Below are positions 21,102 to 29,963 of a stretch of 64,000 bases of DNA, in pieces. Position 1 is the stretch's first letter. Each line of letters begins with the position of its first letter. Source of the DNA: Metellina segmentata (taxonomy: Eukaryota; Arthropoda; Arachnida; Araneae; Tetragnathidae); contig OX375872.1 in NCBI GenBank assembly GCA_947359465.1, forward strand, positions 13,028,137 to 13,092,136. The letters run 5' to 3'. The notes beneath the pieces are model-generated. The model did not search any database, was not told where the DNA came from, and saw only the letters and a program-made list of their open reading frames with translations. The position numbers and the translations under genes were made by a program.

Positions 21102-21262
21102 CCGTTCAAGTTTGTGCGCGTGTGTTCGTTCAAGTTTGTGGTGCGCGTGTGTTCGTTCAAGTTTGTGCGCGTGTGTTCGTTCAAGTTTGTGCGCGTGTGT
21201 TCGCTCAAGTTTCTGCGCGTTTCTTCGTTCCAGTCTGTGCGCGTTTCGTCGTGTTCAAGTGC
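21102..21262 (+). repeat. 24-bp minisatellite in gypsy-1 leader
   Basis: About six units of GTGCGCGTGTGTTCGTTCAAG plus three bases. The first ones are almost perfect and the last decay. Because 24 is a multiple of three and the unit lacks stops, several frames on both strands stay open, giving octapeptide repeats (CARVFVQV, or EHTRTNLN on the minus strand). No evidence that any is translated. Confidence 0.9.
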
Positions 21263-21535
21263 GCGTTGGCGTACATATTTTAGAAAAAGTATTCAGTGTT
21301 TTTTGAATGGGAAGAGTGATTTTTCCCCCAGTGATTATTCGTAGCTCTGTTGTGTTGATTTGTGATTGTGGTTATGATTTGTTTTTTAAAGACTCAGAAA
21401 TCTAGTTCAAAGAATTCAATGAAAGATGTATTAAATAATAATTCCAGATGAGTGGAAAAAATATATTAGGAGTCTTTTTAAAATAGTAAGTGCCTTCTTA
21501 ATTTTCTTACATGTGTAAAAATTAGTACAAGAACC

Positions 21536-23272
21536 ATGGCCTTTTTGGCAAGATCTCGCAAATGTGATCTAATTGTACTTGTGGAGGAATTAAATTTATC
21601 TCTCCCAATAAATGCGAAAGTAGTCCAGCTAACCGATTTAATAGTAAAGGATACTAATTATAATGAGGAACTGGTTAAGGGTCTGCTCGCGAGAATTACC
21701 AGTGAACGAGAAGAACGTGAGGAATCGACTGAAAGGAAATTAGAGGAAAAAGAGAAAAGGGATTTTGAAATTAAGAAAATGGAGCTTGAATTAGCTTTGG
21801 CCAAAAGCAAAGATTCACCGATAATAACAAACACTACTAAAGATCCAAATTTACTAAAATTAATGAACAGATATGAAATGCAAAATGATATTAGTGTTTA
21901 CTTAGGTCTTTTCGAGAGACAAATTAAGCGAATGTCAATCACTAAAGAGAATTGGGTAACGTATTTATTAGGGTTATTGCCTCTGGAAATTGTTAATGTC
22001 GTATCTCGAGAACCGGAGATTCACTCCAACGACTATGATTATATCAAAAAAGTATTGTTGAATCGTTTCCGTTTAACTCCCGAACAGTTTCGTCAAAAAT
22101 TTTTCTGCCATCGGAAAGAAAATTCGGTTTCTTGGCGCGACTTCGCGTTTGAAATAAATAGTTTTTTGGAAGAGTGGATCACCGGGTTAGAAATCTCAAC
22201 TTTCGATAACTTAAAAGAGATTCTTGTAGTTGACCAAATTCGACGAAAACTTCCAACTGATATCAGAGAACACTTTGTAGATGACTTGCCCAAACTAGTA
22301 AAAATAGACGATTTAATAAACAAGTTAGATGACTATGAGTCTGCGCGAAATAACCTAAAGAGTGCGTTTAGTCCTAAATATTCTAGTCCCGATACAAGAA
22401 AGTCTTTTGCCCAGGGCAATGAGAGTAACAGATATAACAGCCGTAATACTAATAATAGAGTCCCAAATAATTTTTCACAGAATCGAACACAAGAGAGGAA
22501 AAATTTCTATAACGCGTTGAAACCTCAAGATCAAATACAGGGTAACTACAAAAATTTGAAGTGTTATACATGTGGTGAATTTTCACATAAATCTGTGCAT
22601 TGTCCCCGTAAGAAAGACGGTCCCGTGTGTTTTCGGTGTGCCGCCCCAGGTCACAAATCTGACGTTTGCCCAATGAAAGACGCTAAAACAGCTTGTAGTA
22701 ATAGCTCCAGTTCTAATAAAATAATCAAAACTATAAAAATTAAGGGTGAAACCGCGGATGCATTGATTGATTCCGGAAGTGAAGTGTGCATGGCCAGTTA
22801 TAATTTTTATGTTGCCTTAGGATGTCCAGAACTGTCAAAAAATTCTATAACGTTGTCTGGCATTAGTGGGAGTACAGTTTCTCCACTAGGCTTTTTCAAT
22901 GCTAATATTATGGTTGATGATTTTGTGGTAAAAATGGACTTTTATGTGTTGAAAGATTTAAACAATGCTATAATTCTAGGCCATAATTTTTTGAATAAGT
23001 TAAATTTTGTGATAAATGAACATGGTTTTTCAGTTACGGGAATTAGACAAAATTGTGCTAGTGAAAATAATATTGTTGTTAATTATGTGTATGTTAATCA
23101 GGTTAGTCAACAAACCGCAACGAAAAACAATTTCTCACCTAATGCAATGAGTAATGTGACCGCCCCCATAGAGGAAAAATACGATAGTCACTACAAAGTG
23201 AGACTCTCTATCTCCGATAGTCTAAACATTTCACCGGCTGCAGACAGTTATTGTAAAAATACCCGAGACTAA
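21536..23272 (+). CDS. Gypsy-1 gag-protease (578 aa)
   Basis: The ATG at 21536 has a good context (AACCATGG). The N-terminus MAFLARSRKCDLIVLVEEL and a charged helix-rich stretch (residues 60-90) lead to the capsid (about 110-280) with FRQKFFCHRKEN, SWRDFAF and LVVDQIRRKLP, a SCAN-like pattern. Two CCHC knuckles (CYTCGEFSHKSVHC, about 343; CFRCAAPGHKSDVC, about 365) follow, then the protease active site ALIDSGSEVC (about 409) and the AIILGHNFL flap region. The protein forms particles and matures them in the family. The frame is intact, so this copy could supply or compete with gag in trans. Confidence 0.9.
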   Translation: MAFLARSRKCDLIVLVEELNLSLPINAKVVQLTDLIVKDTNYNEELVKGLLARITSEREEREESTERKLEEKEKRDFEIKKMELELALAKSKDSPIITNTTKDPNLLKLMNRYEMQNDISVYLGLFERQIKRMSITKENWVTYLLGLLPLEIVNVVSREPEIHSNDYDYIKKVLLNRFRLTPEQFRQKFFCHRKENSVSWRDFAFEINSFLEEWITGLEISTFDNLKEILVVDQIRRKLPTDIREHFVDDLPKLVKIDDLINKLDDYESARNNLKSAFSPKYSSPDTRKSFAQGNESNRYNSRNTNNRVPNNFSQNRTQERKNFYNALKPQDQIQGNYKNLKCYTCGEFSHKSVHCPRKKDGPVCFRCAAPGHKSDVCPMKDAKTACSNSSSSNKIIKTIKIKGETADALIDSGSEVCMASYNFYVALGCPELSKNSITLSGISGSTVSPLGFFNANIMVDDFVVKMDFYVLKDLNNAIILGHNFLNKLNFVINEHGFSVTGIRQNCASENNIVVNYVYVNQVSQQTATKNNFSPNAMSNVTAPIEEKYDSHYKVRLSISDSLNISPAADSYCKNTRD

Positions 23273-23273
23273 A

Positions 23274-23621
23274 ATAAAAGCAACTGTCGAGAATGGAGGA
23301 AAATTGGTATACTTAGCAGAGACGGCTAATTGCGTCACTTTAAATGAGCTTGACGTTAGTCATGTGTTGGACAATAACAATAGAAAAACGAATAATAAAC
23401 AACGAAAGAAATCCAACACCTATAAACCAGGAGACTTGGTTGCAATACAAAAAACTCAATTCGGAACTGGAATGAAATTACGTCCTAAATTTCTTGGCCC
23501 TTATCAGGTGACCAAAGTAAAGAACAACAATAGGTACGATGTTCAAAAAGTTGGGTGCCATGAAGGCCCAACCCAAACTTCAAGTGCAGCTGACTTTATG
23601 AAACTGTGGACTGTCACATAA
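23274..23621 (+). pseudogene. Gypsy-1 integrase C-terminal remnant (GPY/F)
   Basis: It lies in a different frame from gag, overlapping its end, and the first ATG-like codon of the open frame is at 23304. It holds YKPGDLVAIQKTQFG and then FLGPYQVTKV, the GPY/F module of Ty3/gypsy integrase, ending MKLWTVT. Its place just before the 3' LTR implies the ordinary RT-RH-IN order in the parent. The deletion joins the end of protease to this module. Confidence 0.85.
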
Positions 23622-23911
23622 ATTTCATTTATTAAATTTAATTGAATATTTTCATTTGATATCATTTTAATATTAAAAAAAAAGTATTGTGTTTCATTTA
23701 GTAGCATCGTGTTTAAAAAGTATTGTGTTTCATTTAGTAACATTGTGTTTAAAAAGTATTGTTTCATCAATTTATGTTTATAGTATAGTAGAAAATATTT
23801 GTTTTTGTGTATTTTAGTATTTTTCATGTAATTCAGGTCTGTGCTGGTTTTTGATGTGGTCATGAGGCTTGGTGAAGTCTGTGAGGACACAGGACTAGCA
23901 GGAGGGCCGAG

Positions 23912-24266
23912 TGTAGAATCGGAAATCGCTTCTCGCGAGGAATCTTGTCCATGACCTCAATACACAGCAAGTGCTTGCACGTGTGAGGCTCTAGAAGCTA
24001 ACGCAAATGAGCGGTTTCATGAAATCTAGAAATATATGTGATCTCTGAATGCGGGACGATTCTTATTCTGGAAGCTGAGTGCTTCAGTCGAGCAGATTCG
24101 CTCGTTATTGTCCGCGGGTGGCGTTCCAGTGATGACATTGTAATCCAGAAATTATGTTTGATATATTGCATTGTATATAATTCACAATCATTTAGAAGTA
24201 AAATTTAACAAAGTTTAATCGTGTTGTTCCGACTATTTAATCATACCCCACCGAGCCAATACTACA
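23912..24266 (+). repeat. Gypsy-1 3' LTR
   Basis: 355 bp. By eye it differs from the 5' copy at four single positions (in the CTCCAGAAG, ATCCCTGAA, TTCCCGTG and TATTTCATT contexts). It is preceded by GGAGGGCCGAG, a possible polypurine tract. Confidence 0.95.
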
Positions 24267-25045
24267 TGAGTAAACAAAGAATTTCTTGGGAGAACTATTG
24301 GATGTTTCTCATCATAAGACAAATTATAGCGGTCTAATCTTCCTCCTGTTCTTAAAATTCCATGGTCGTCCAGAAAGGGATTGTAATGAAACATTGACGA
24401 ATTCTTCCAAACGTTGTTTCCCTTTTTCAAAGATTCGATTTCATCAGAATAATACCTTTTTTGTTCTGACTGAATCCAATAATTTTCGGCATCTTTTAAT
24501 TCTTCGGCTGTCAAATGACCCGTAAAATTACCTTTCCTAATTCTACTAATGAATCGCTTCACCCAACCCATAATTCTTAGCAGTCTCTGGAAATTTCTAA
24601 ATTTAGAAATGTCTAATAGCTTTTCTTCGGCAACCATACATTGAAATTGATTAATATCCTCAATTTTCTTACAATATTCGATCAGCTCTTTGCCATCTTG
24701 TCGGGGCCAAAATTCAGATGGCATTCGAAGCCATTCTGGTCCATGAAACCAACTAGGATTATCTTGTAGCTCGCGCACTTTAGCTCCTCTTGACGCCAGG
24801 TCTGCTGGATTGCTTTTACCAGGGCAGTGATGCCAATTTGCGTTTGATGTCAGACTTTGTATTTCTTCTATACGATTTTTAACGAAGAGCTTAAATTTCT
24901 TTGCACAACCTCTAATCCAATAGTGTGTGATTTTGGAGTCGGTCCAAAAGAAATTAGAAACTTGTAGTTTCAAGGCTTTAGTGATGTTAACGCTTAATCT
25001 AGCTGACAAAAGAGCACCCATGAGTTCCAATCTAGGTAAAGTGAG
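24267..25045 (-). pseudogene. BEL-A RNase H region to integrase linker
   Basis: The continuation of BEL-A pol on the other side of BEL-B. It starts LTLPRLELMGALLSARL, holds the RNase H active-site-like segment FWTDSKITHYWI, then PADLASRGA and GPEWL, and ends in GILRTGGRLDR and HPIVLPRNSLF. At 24266 it runs into the gypsy-1 LTR, and the codons resume at 20525. Confidence 0.9.
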
Positions 25046-25431
25046 TGTTGAAAACAATACTTATTAGGAAAGGTAATTAATCTACCTTACCTTCTTTTTC
25101 ACTTGTCTTGCTTCAACTTCTACTTTAACCCGGGTCGTTTAATGAGAATAACTTCTGTTTTATACTTTACAGCAATCTATACTCACAAATTAGCAATGAA
25201 AGCAAAAGGCCTTTTTATATTTACAAACTTAAAACATTTATTGCTATCATTAAATATTTACACAAGAATATGTACATGTTTAAGCATTATCATGTTGGCA
25301 AGCATCAGCTCTCGTGACATAACACAATCTGCCGCCAAAAGGAAGTTCAAAAACAAAGGTTAGTTTTCGCAGCAGTGCCGCCACCTACAGTCAGCAAAAT
25401 AATTAAGTCTAGTTCGCAGTTGTTCGCGACA
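25046..25431 (-). repeat. BEL-B 3' LTR
   Basis: 386 bp, TGTTGAAAACAATAC...GTTCGCGACA. It differs from the other LTR at the CGTTTAATG and AAGGAAGTT positions. Confidence 0.96.
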
Positions 25432-25473
25432 TTCTCCCACCTTGAGTTTCTCGTAGGAATATGAAACTCAAAG

Positions 25474-26445
25474 TCACAAGTTCGTTCTTTTAGGTCTCTT
25501 GAGGAGTCTCCCGAAACGAGAATGACGATCGTCACATTGGGCAAGGTGTTGATAGTGCGTTGCATCTGGCGAATCCTTTTCGCGAACCTCTAAATGGTAC
25601 AGTCTCTGTACAGGTCTCAAGAGAGATCCACCCCTGGTCTTTACTTCAGCAACTCTCACTTTACCATCTTTTCCAGGATAAAGATGAAGTACCTTTGCTA
25701 ATGGCCAATTCACTCTTTTGATATTAGTATCTCCAATGAGCACGATGTCTCCTTCTTTAATATTGAATTCCATTTGAGTTTTAAAGGCTTCTCTAAGTTG
25801 ACCGAGGTATTCATTCCTAAATCGGGTGGTTAAATTTTGACGCAATCGTTGCTTGTAATTGAATCTTCTGTTTAATTTCCTTCCATCGATATTGTCCAGG
25901 TCAGGAACGCCCACTTCCGCGATCTCTTGAATAAACATAGCAGGTGTCAAAGCTATGAGGTCCTCTACGTCCTCAGAAAGATAAGTCAGTGGTCTGGAGT
26001 TGATTATAGCTTCAGCGTCGCAAATGATGGAATATAATTCTTCATAATGTAAGAGAGCATTTCCTAAAATTTTTCTTAATATTCGCTTGAGCAATCCAAT
26101 TAACCTTTCCCAGAATCCACCCCACCAAGGAGCGGAAGGAGGATTGAACTTCCATTTAATACCTTTTATGGAAGCAAATTTCTGAATTTCTTCCCATTGA
26201 ATATTTTTCAATTCATTATACAATCCGACAAAATTCGTTCCGTTATCAGAATAAATCGTGGATGGTCGTCCTCGGCGAGAAATAAATCTTCGCAAAGCCA
26301 AGGTGAAACATTCAGTCGATAATGAAGTTATTGACTCGATGTGGACAGCGCGGTACACCGCACAAGTAAATAATACTGCCCAACACTTTGTTTTGTTTTT
26401 TAAGTAAAGTGGACCACACAAGTCAATTCCGGTTATTTCGAAAGC
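25474..26445 (-). pseudogene. BEL-B integrase core and C-terminal domain
   Basis: In frame after the TAG. It carries GIDLCGPLYLK, STIYSDNGTNF and APWWGGFWERLIG, the D-D-E triad. The C-terminal domain has VLIGDTNIKRVNWPLAKV and PGKDGKVRVAEVKT, ending about 40 bases before the 3' LTR. Apart from the upstream stop it is intact. Confidence 0.93.
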
Positions 26446-27031
26446 CTAAGCTTCTCGAATCCTGTCCTCGGGTAGGGGTGCACTTGATATTTCGATCGGC
26501 TTACAGTTAAATTTTTGACATTTAATGCACTTTCTTATTACTTGGCGTATCGTTTTCCTACTTTTGATAATCCTGAATTGTTCCCGTAAAGTTGACATTA
26601 AGGTTTGTATTCCTGCATGGCACAGTTCAACATGTTTCTCAAATATGAGCTTATTTACCATATGATGTTTAGAAGGTAATAATAGAGGGTGACGGAAAGC
26701 TTCCTCATCTTTTCTGAGTGAGATTCTTGTTTTAACACGTAACAGTCCATCAGAGTCCACGTATGTCTGTATTTTGATATTTATGTCCTTACTGAAGCAT
26801 TGTTTCTGAATATCTTTCAGAATTACTTTTTCAGCAGCACATATTTCTTCGATCTCTAATTCTCCTACAAATTTGTCACTTCTTTTGTTCTTGATATTTC
26901 TAATAAATCGGAGTATCCAAGCCATGATTCTCACAATTTTTCTATAAGAAGAAAATTTTGAAAAATCAAATTTTTCAACAACTGTGTCAATGGCAGAAAT
27001 GACAATTTTTCGCTTTTCAGCATTTACTACC
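26446..27031 (-). pseudogene. BEL-B pol: linker and integrase zinc finger
   Basis: This resumes directly after gypsy-2 at 27031 in the same frame as PNLEV. It holds FRHPLLLPSKHHMVNKLIF, HVELCHAGIQTLMSTLREQF and CIKCQKFNCKPI, the H-H-C-C zinc domain. A TAG at 26446-26448 follows PEDRIREA, where the family normally has a sense codon before the catalytic core. Confidence 0.9.
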
Positions 27032-27477
27032 TGTAAGGTTCGCCATCTCGCAAGAAGTGAAACGCCAAGTTGGCAACCCTACATAGAAAACGCCAAGCTG
27101 GCAACCTAAGAACAAAGCTTTTTCAATTAAAAGAAACGTCCACGAGATTTCAAGCGAGGAAGTGCGGCAAAAGCCAATTAAAAAAGTCAGAGCAATAAAT
27201 AGTTATAGTTACCAAGACAACTAAAAGATAAAATCCATCTTTAGAACAGAAGAGATCAAGTAAAGATTTTATACAGCGGTGGGAGGAAAGTTACAATTTT
27301 GAATGCCTATCAAAATGTAATTGCTACTTTATACTACATGTAACTTATGTGACGATCGATTAAATTTAGTAAAATATACTCCAGTTATAGAATTTTGACT
27401 CTGTGTCTTTTGAGTTTTTTTTTGACTAAACTTTCACGACGGAGTTCATCAACAACCATCGGCCTCGGACCACTACT
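27032..27477 (+). repeat. Gypsy-2 5' LTR
   Basis: It starts TGTAAGGTTCGCC and ends GGACCACTACT. The terminal T is ambiguous: it may be the first base of the primer site and an extra base at the 3' end, since the canonical CA end is absent. Confidence 0.9.
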
Positions 27478-27494
27478 GGCGCAGTCGACAGGAT
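27477..27494 (+). promoter_or_regulatory. Gypsy-2 primer binding site
   Basis: TGGCGCAGTCGACAGGAT directly follows the 5' LTR and begins TGG. The tRNA complementary to it would end ATCCTGTCGACTGCGCCA; its identity is not assigned. Confidence 0.75.
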
Positions 27495-27920
27495 CGTCGA
27501 ACCCTGGAAATGAAGGTGAGAGCTCATCCTGAGTTTTAATTTTTTTTAATTCATGCAACTCCCACACAATTACGGAGCGAAAGTAGACTTTGTTGAAAGC
27601 TAATGCTATTCATTTTGTTTAGAACACTTACGTGTTATGTGCACCACAGTGCAAATTTTATTTAGCACACCATGTGTTAATTAGATTAATGGTTAATTGT
27701 GAAACAGTTCATCAGAACTAGATACTTTTTGTGTTATTGGGTTAGAGAATAACTATTTCGTTTTGGAAAACGGGGATTTCTGGGAATGCTTGTCGCTAAG
27801 GCGTAAAGTTAATATAAATCATAATTTTAGACTATTTAGAGTGAGGTTTCCAACCTTTTTATTTTTTTTATTTCTGCATTCTGTGGCGTAAATTTAATTC
27901 CTGAGTTAAATTTGTTTGGG

Positions 27921-29963
27921 ATGGCGTATCTCGCGAAAGCAAGGAAGGAGGATTTGAAGGTGTTGGCAGATGAATTGGGGTTAGATGTGTTGCCGCAACA
28001 CAAAATCATCGATTTAAAGAACTCAATATTGAACAGCGAAGAATATGAACAGGAGTTTACCGAAAATCTTTTAAACAGTATCATAACAGATCGGAAAAAT
28101 GCCGAGGAAAGGCGTTTCTTGGCTGAAAGTGAGGAAAAGCGCCTCGCTGCTGAAACTGAAGAAAGACGTTTTGTGATGGAACTCGAGAAACGTTCTGCTT
28201 TCGAGTTAGAAAAGCTAAGGCTCGAAATGGAAGGCCGTCACAATACAGAAACATCAAATGAAGGGAATTCGAGCAACTCTAAGCACATATACGATCTACA
28301 AAGAGTGATGCAGAAGTTCGATCCTAAAGAAGGAGACATCAGTCTATATCTGGTTCTTTTCGAGAGGCAGGCAGAACATGCTCACATAAAAAGGGAGGAC
28401 TGGGTGTCACAGCTTTTGGGTTTATTACCCTATGACATTACTCAGTTAATTGCTAGAGAAGAAGCGGCCGTCGCATATGACTACAGTCACGTGAAAGGGT
28501 TATTGCTAAAAAGGTTTAAACTAAGCCCAGAAACCTTCCGATTGAAATTTGTCCAGCTCAAGCGGACTGAAGATAAATCGTGGAAGGATTTTGCCTTTGA
28601 ATTGACAAATTATTTTGAAGAATGGATTCAAGGTCTTGAGGTTGAGGATTTCGAAACGTTAAAGCATCTGGTAATTACGGATCAATTCAAACGTAAGGTA
28701 CCTCCGGAAATGCGAGAGCATTTTGTCGATGAGTGGAGCACAATAAAATCTCCTACTACTCTAGCGGAACTCCTTGACAAATACGAAAGTGTTCGAGGGT
28801 TCAAGAAGAAATTCCATTCACCTGAAAATATTGTAAATAAGGAAAGAAATTCACATTTTCAAGAAAGAAGACGTTTTCAAGAAAGGAACTCCGATTTTCC
28901 TGCTAGATATGGACAGTTTCACGAGAGGAGTACTCATCAACGTAATACGAGTCCGAAAAATGAAGCGGGAAGGAAGAAGAAGATTCAGTGTTATTCTTGC
29001 GGATCATTTCAGCATCTTAGAAACGCATGTCCTAAGCTAGGAAGAAGACAAACTTCAGCAGTTGTGAGCAATATTGGAGCCCAAGACGCTACAACATCAT
29101 GTGCAAGGGAAGACATGGTGGAGCCTCCATCGATGTTGACGGCAAAAGTGACCGTTCCAGTCACAAAGCCTGTAGAATACCAAAGAGGTATTGATGAACT
29201 CAAGATAGTGAGTTTAAAAAGCGGTAATAATATCTTCGACGGTATTATCGACTCTGGAGCGCAGATTTCAGTCATCCGGGCTGATCTGATTGAGGATTCT
29301 CAAAATGAAGGGGAAGGAAAAATTAAAATTGTATCCGCATTTGGTGAGACAGAAATGGCACCTCTCAAGATAATCCATGTGAAAATCAATGACGGACGAC
29401 ACGGAGAAATCCCAGTGACATGTGCAGTGTCTGAAAAATTAGTAAGCGACATGCTCGTAAGCGTTTCAACGTATGACGTTTTAAACTCGAATGTGGAACT
29501 TTATGGCAATATTATTAGTCAAGAAGGGGTTTCTCGAGTTGGAGAAATTTATTCAGTTTCGTCCTTAAACGAACTTACCTTGGCCCGTAGTGACACCGCA
29601 AATCACCCTGGGGTTAATGAGAAACGGAACGAGTTCGTGCAATTTCAATTGGAAGATGAAAGTTTAAAGGATATTTGGGAATTAGCAAGAAATAGAAGAA
29701 ATGCATTCGAAGTGCAAGATGGGTTATTGGTACACTCAGAAATCGTAGGAGGAGAGAAAATTCAGCAGGTAGTTTTGCCTAAATTTAAAAGGCCCTATGT
29801 CCTAAAAATGGCACACGAAATTCCATTGGCCGGTCATTTAGGAGAACAGAAAACCAAACAACGGATAAAGTATTCCTTTTACTGGCCGAATATCAAGATT
29901 GATGTCAAGCATTTTTGTGAAAGCTGCAAGGTCTGCCAGCTACGTAGAGGTACACTTACTTGA
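27921..29963 (+). CDS. Gypsy-2 ORF1: gag, protease and integrase zinc finger
   Basis: I choose the ATG at 27921 (MAYLAKARKEDLKVLADEL), matching the gypsy-1 start MAFLARSRK. Residues about 45-110 form a charged coiled-coil-like stretch. Residues about 185-300 are the capsid C-terminal, SCAN-like part (LLLKRFKLSPETFRLKF, SWKDFAFEL, LVITDQFKRKVP). One CCHC knuckle (CYSCGSFQHLRNAC, about 356), protease GIIDSGAQISVI (about 440) and the integrase H-H-C-C domain (HEIPLAGHLGEQ, CESCKVC, about 630-675) follow. It ends TGA at 29961-29963, a few codons after the zinc finger, where the second frame overlaps. Confidence 0.92.
   Translation: MAYLAKARKEDLKVLADELGLDVLPQHKIIDLKNSILNSEEYEQEFTENLLNSIITDRKNAEERRFLAESEEKRLAAETEERRFVMELEKRSAFELEKLRLEMEGRHNTETSNEGNSSNSKHIYDLQRVMQKFDPKEGDISLYLVLFERQAEHAHIKREDWVSQLLGLLPYDITQLIAREEAAVAYDYSHVKGLLLKRFKLSPETFRLKFVQLKRTEDKSWKDFAFELTNYFEEWIQGLEVEDFETLKHLVITDQFKRKVPPEMREHFVDEWSTIKSPTTLAELLDKYESVRGFKKKFHSPENIVNKERNSHFQERRRFQERNSDFPARYGQFHERSTHQRNTSPKNEAGRKKKIQCYSCGSFQHLRNACPKLGRRQTSAVVSNIGAQDATTSCAREDMVEPPSMLTAKVTVPVTKPVEYQRGIDELKIVSLKSGNNIFDGIIDSGAQISVIRADLIEDSQNEGEGKIKIVSAFGETEMAPLKIIHVKINDGRHGEIPVTCAVSEKLVSDMLVSVSTYDVLNSNVELYGNIISQEGVSRVGEIYSVSSLNELTLARSDTANHPGVNEKRNEFVQFQLEDESLKDIWELARNRRNAFEVQDGLLVHSEIVGGEKIQQVVLPKFKRPYVLKMAHEIPLAGHLGEQKTKQRIKYSFYWPNIKIDVKHFCESCKVCQLRRGTLT

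Larger units (their letters stand above)
20526..24266 (+). mobile_element. Gypsy-1: internally deleted Ty3/gypsy element inserted in BEL-A
   Basis: LTRs of 355 bp (20526-20880 and 23912-24266) begin TGTAG and end CTACA, and differ at four sites by eye (about 98.9% identical). A 4-bp duplication TGAG (20522-20525 and 24267-24270) flanks it. BEL-A pol is in frame when it is removed. Only gag-protease (21536-23272) and the integrase C-terminus (to 23621) remain, so reverse transcriptase, RNase H and most of integrase are missing. It is therefore non-autonomous. Confidence 0.95.

Noticed and set aside
20876..21344. Overlapping frames on both strands with octapeptide repeats
   Set aside because: They result from a 24-bp minisatellite without stops; no start context or homology supports translation.
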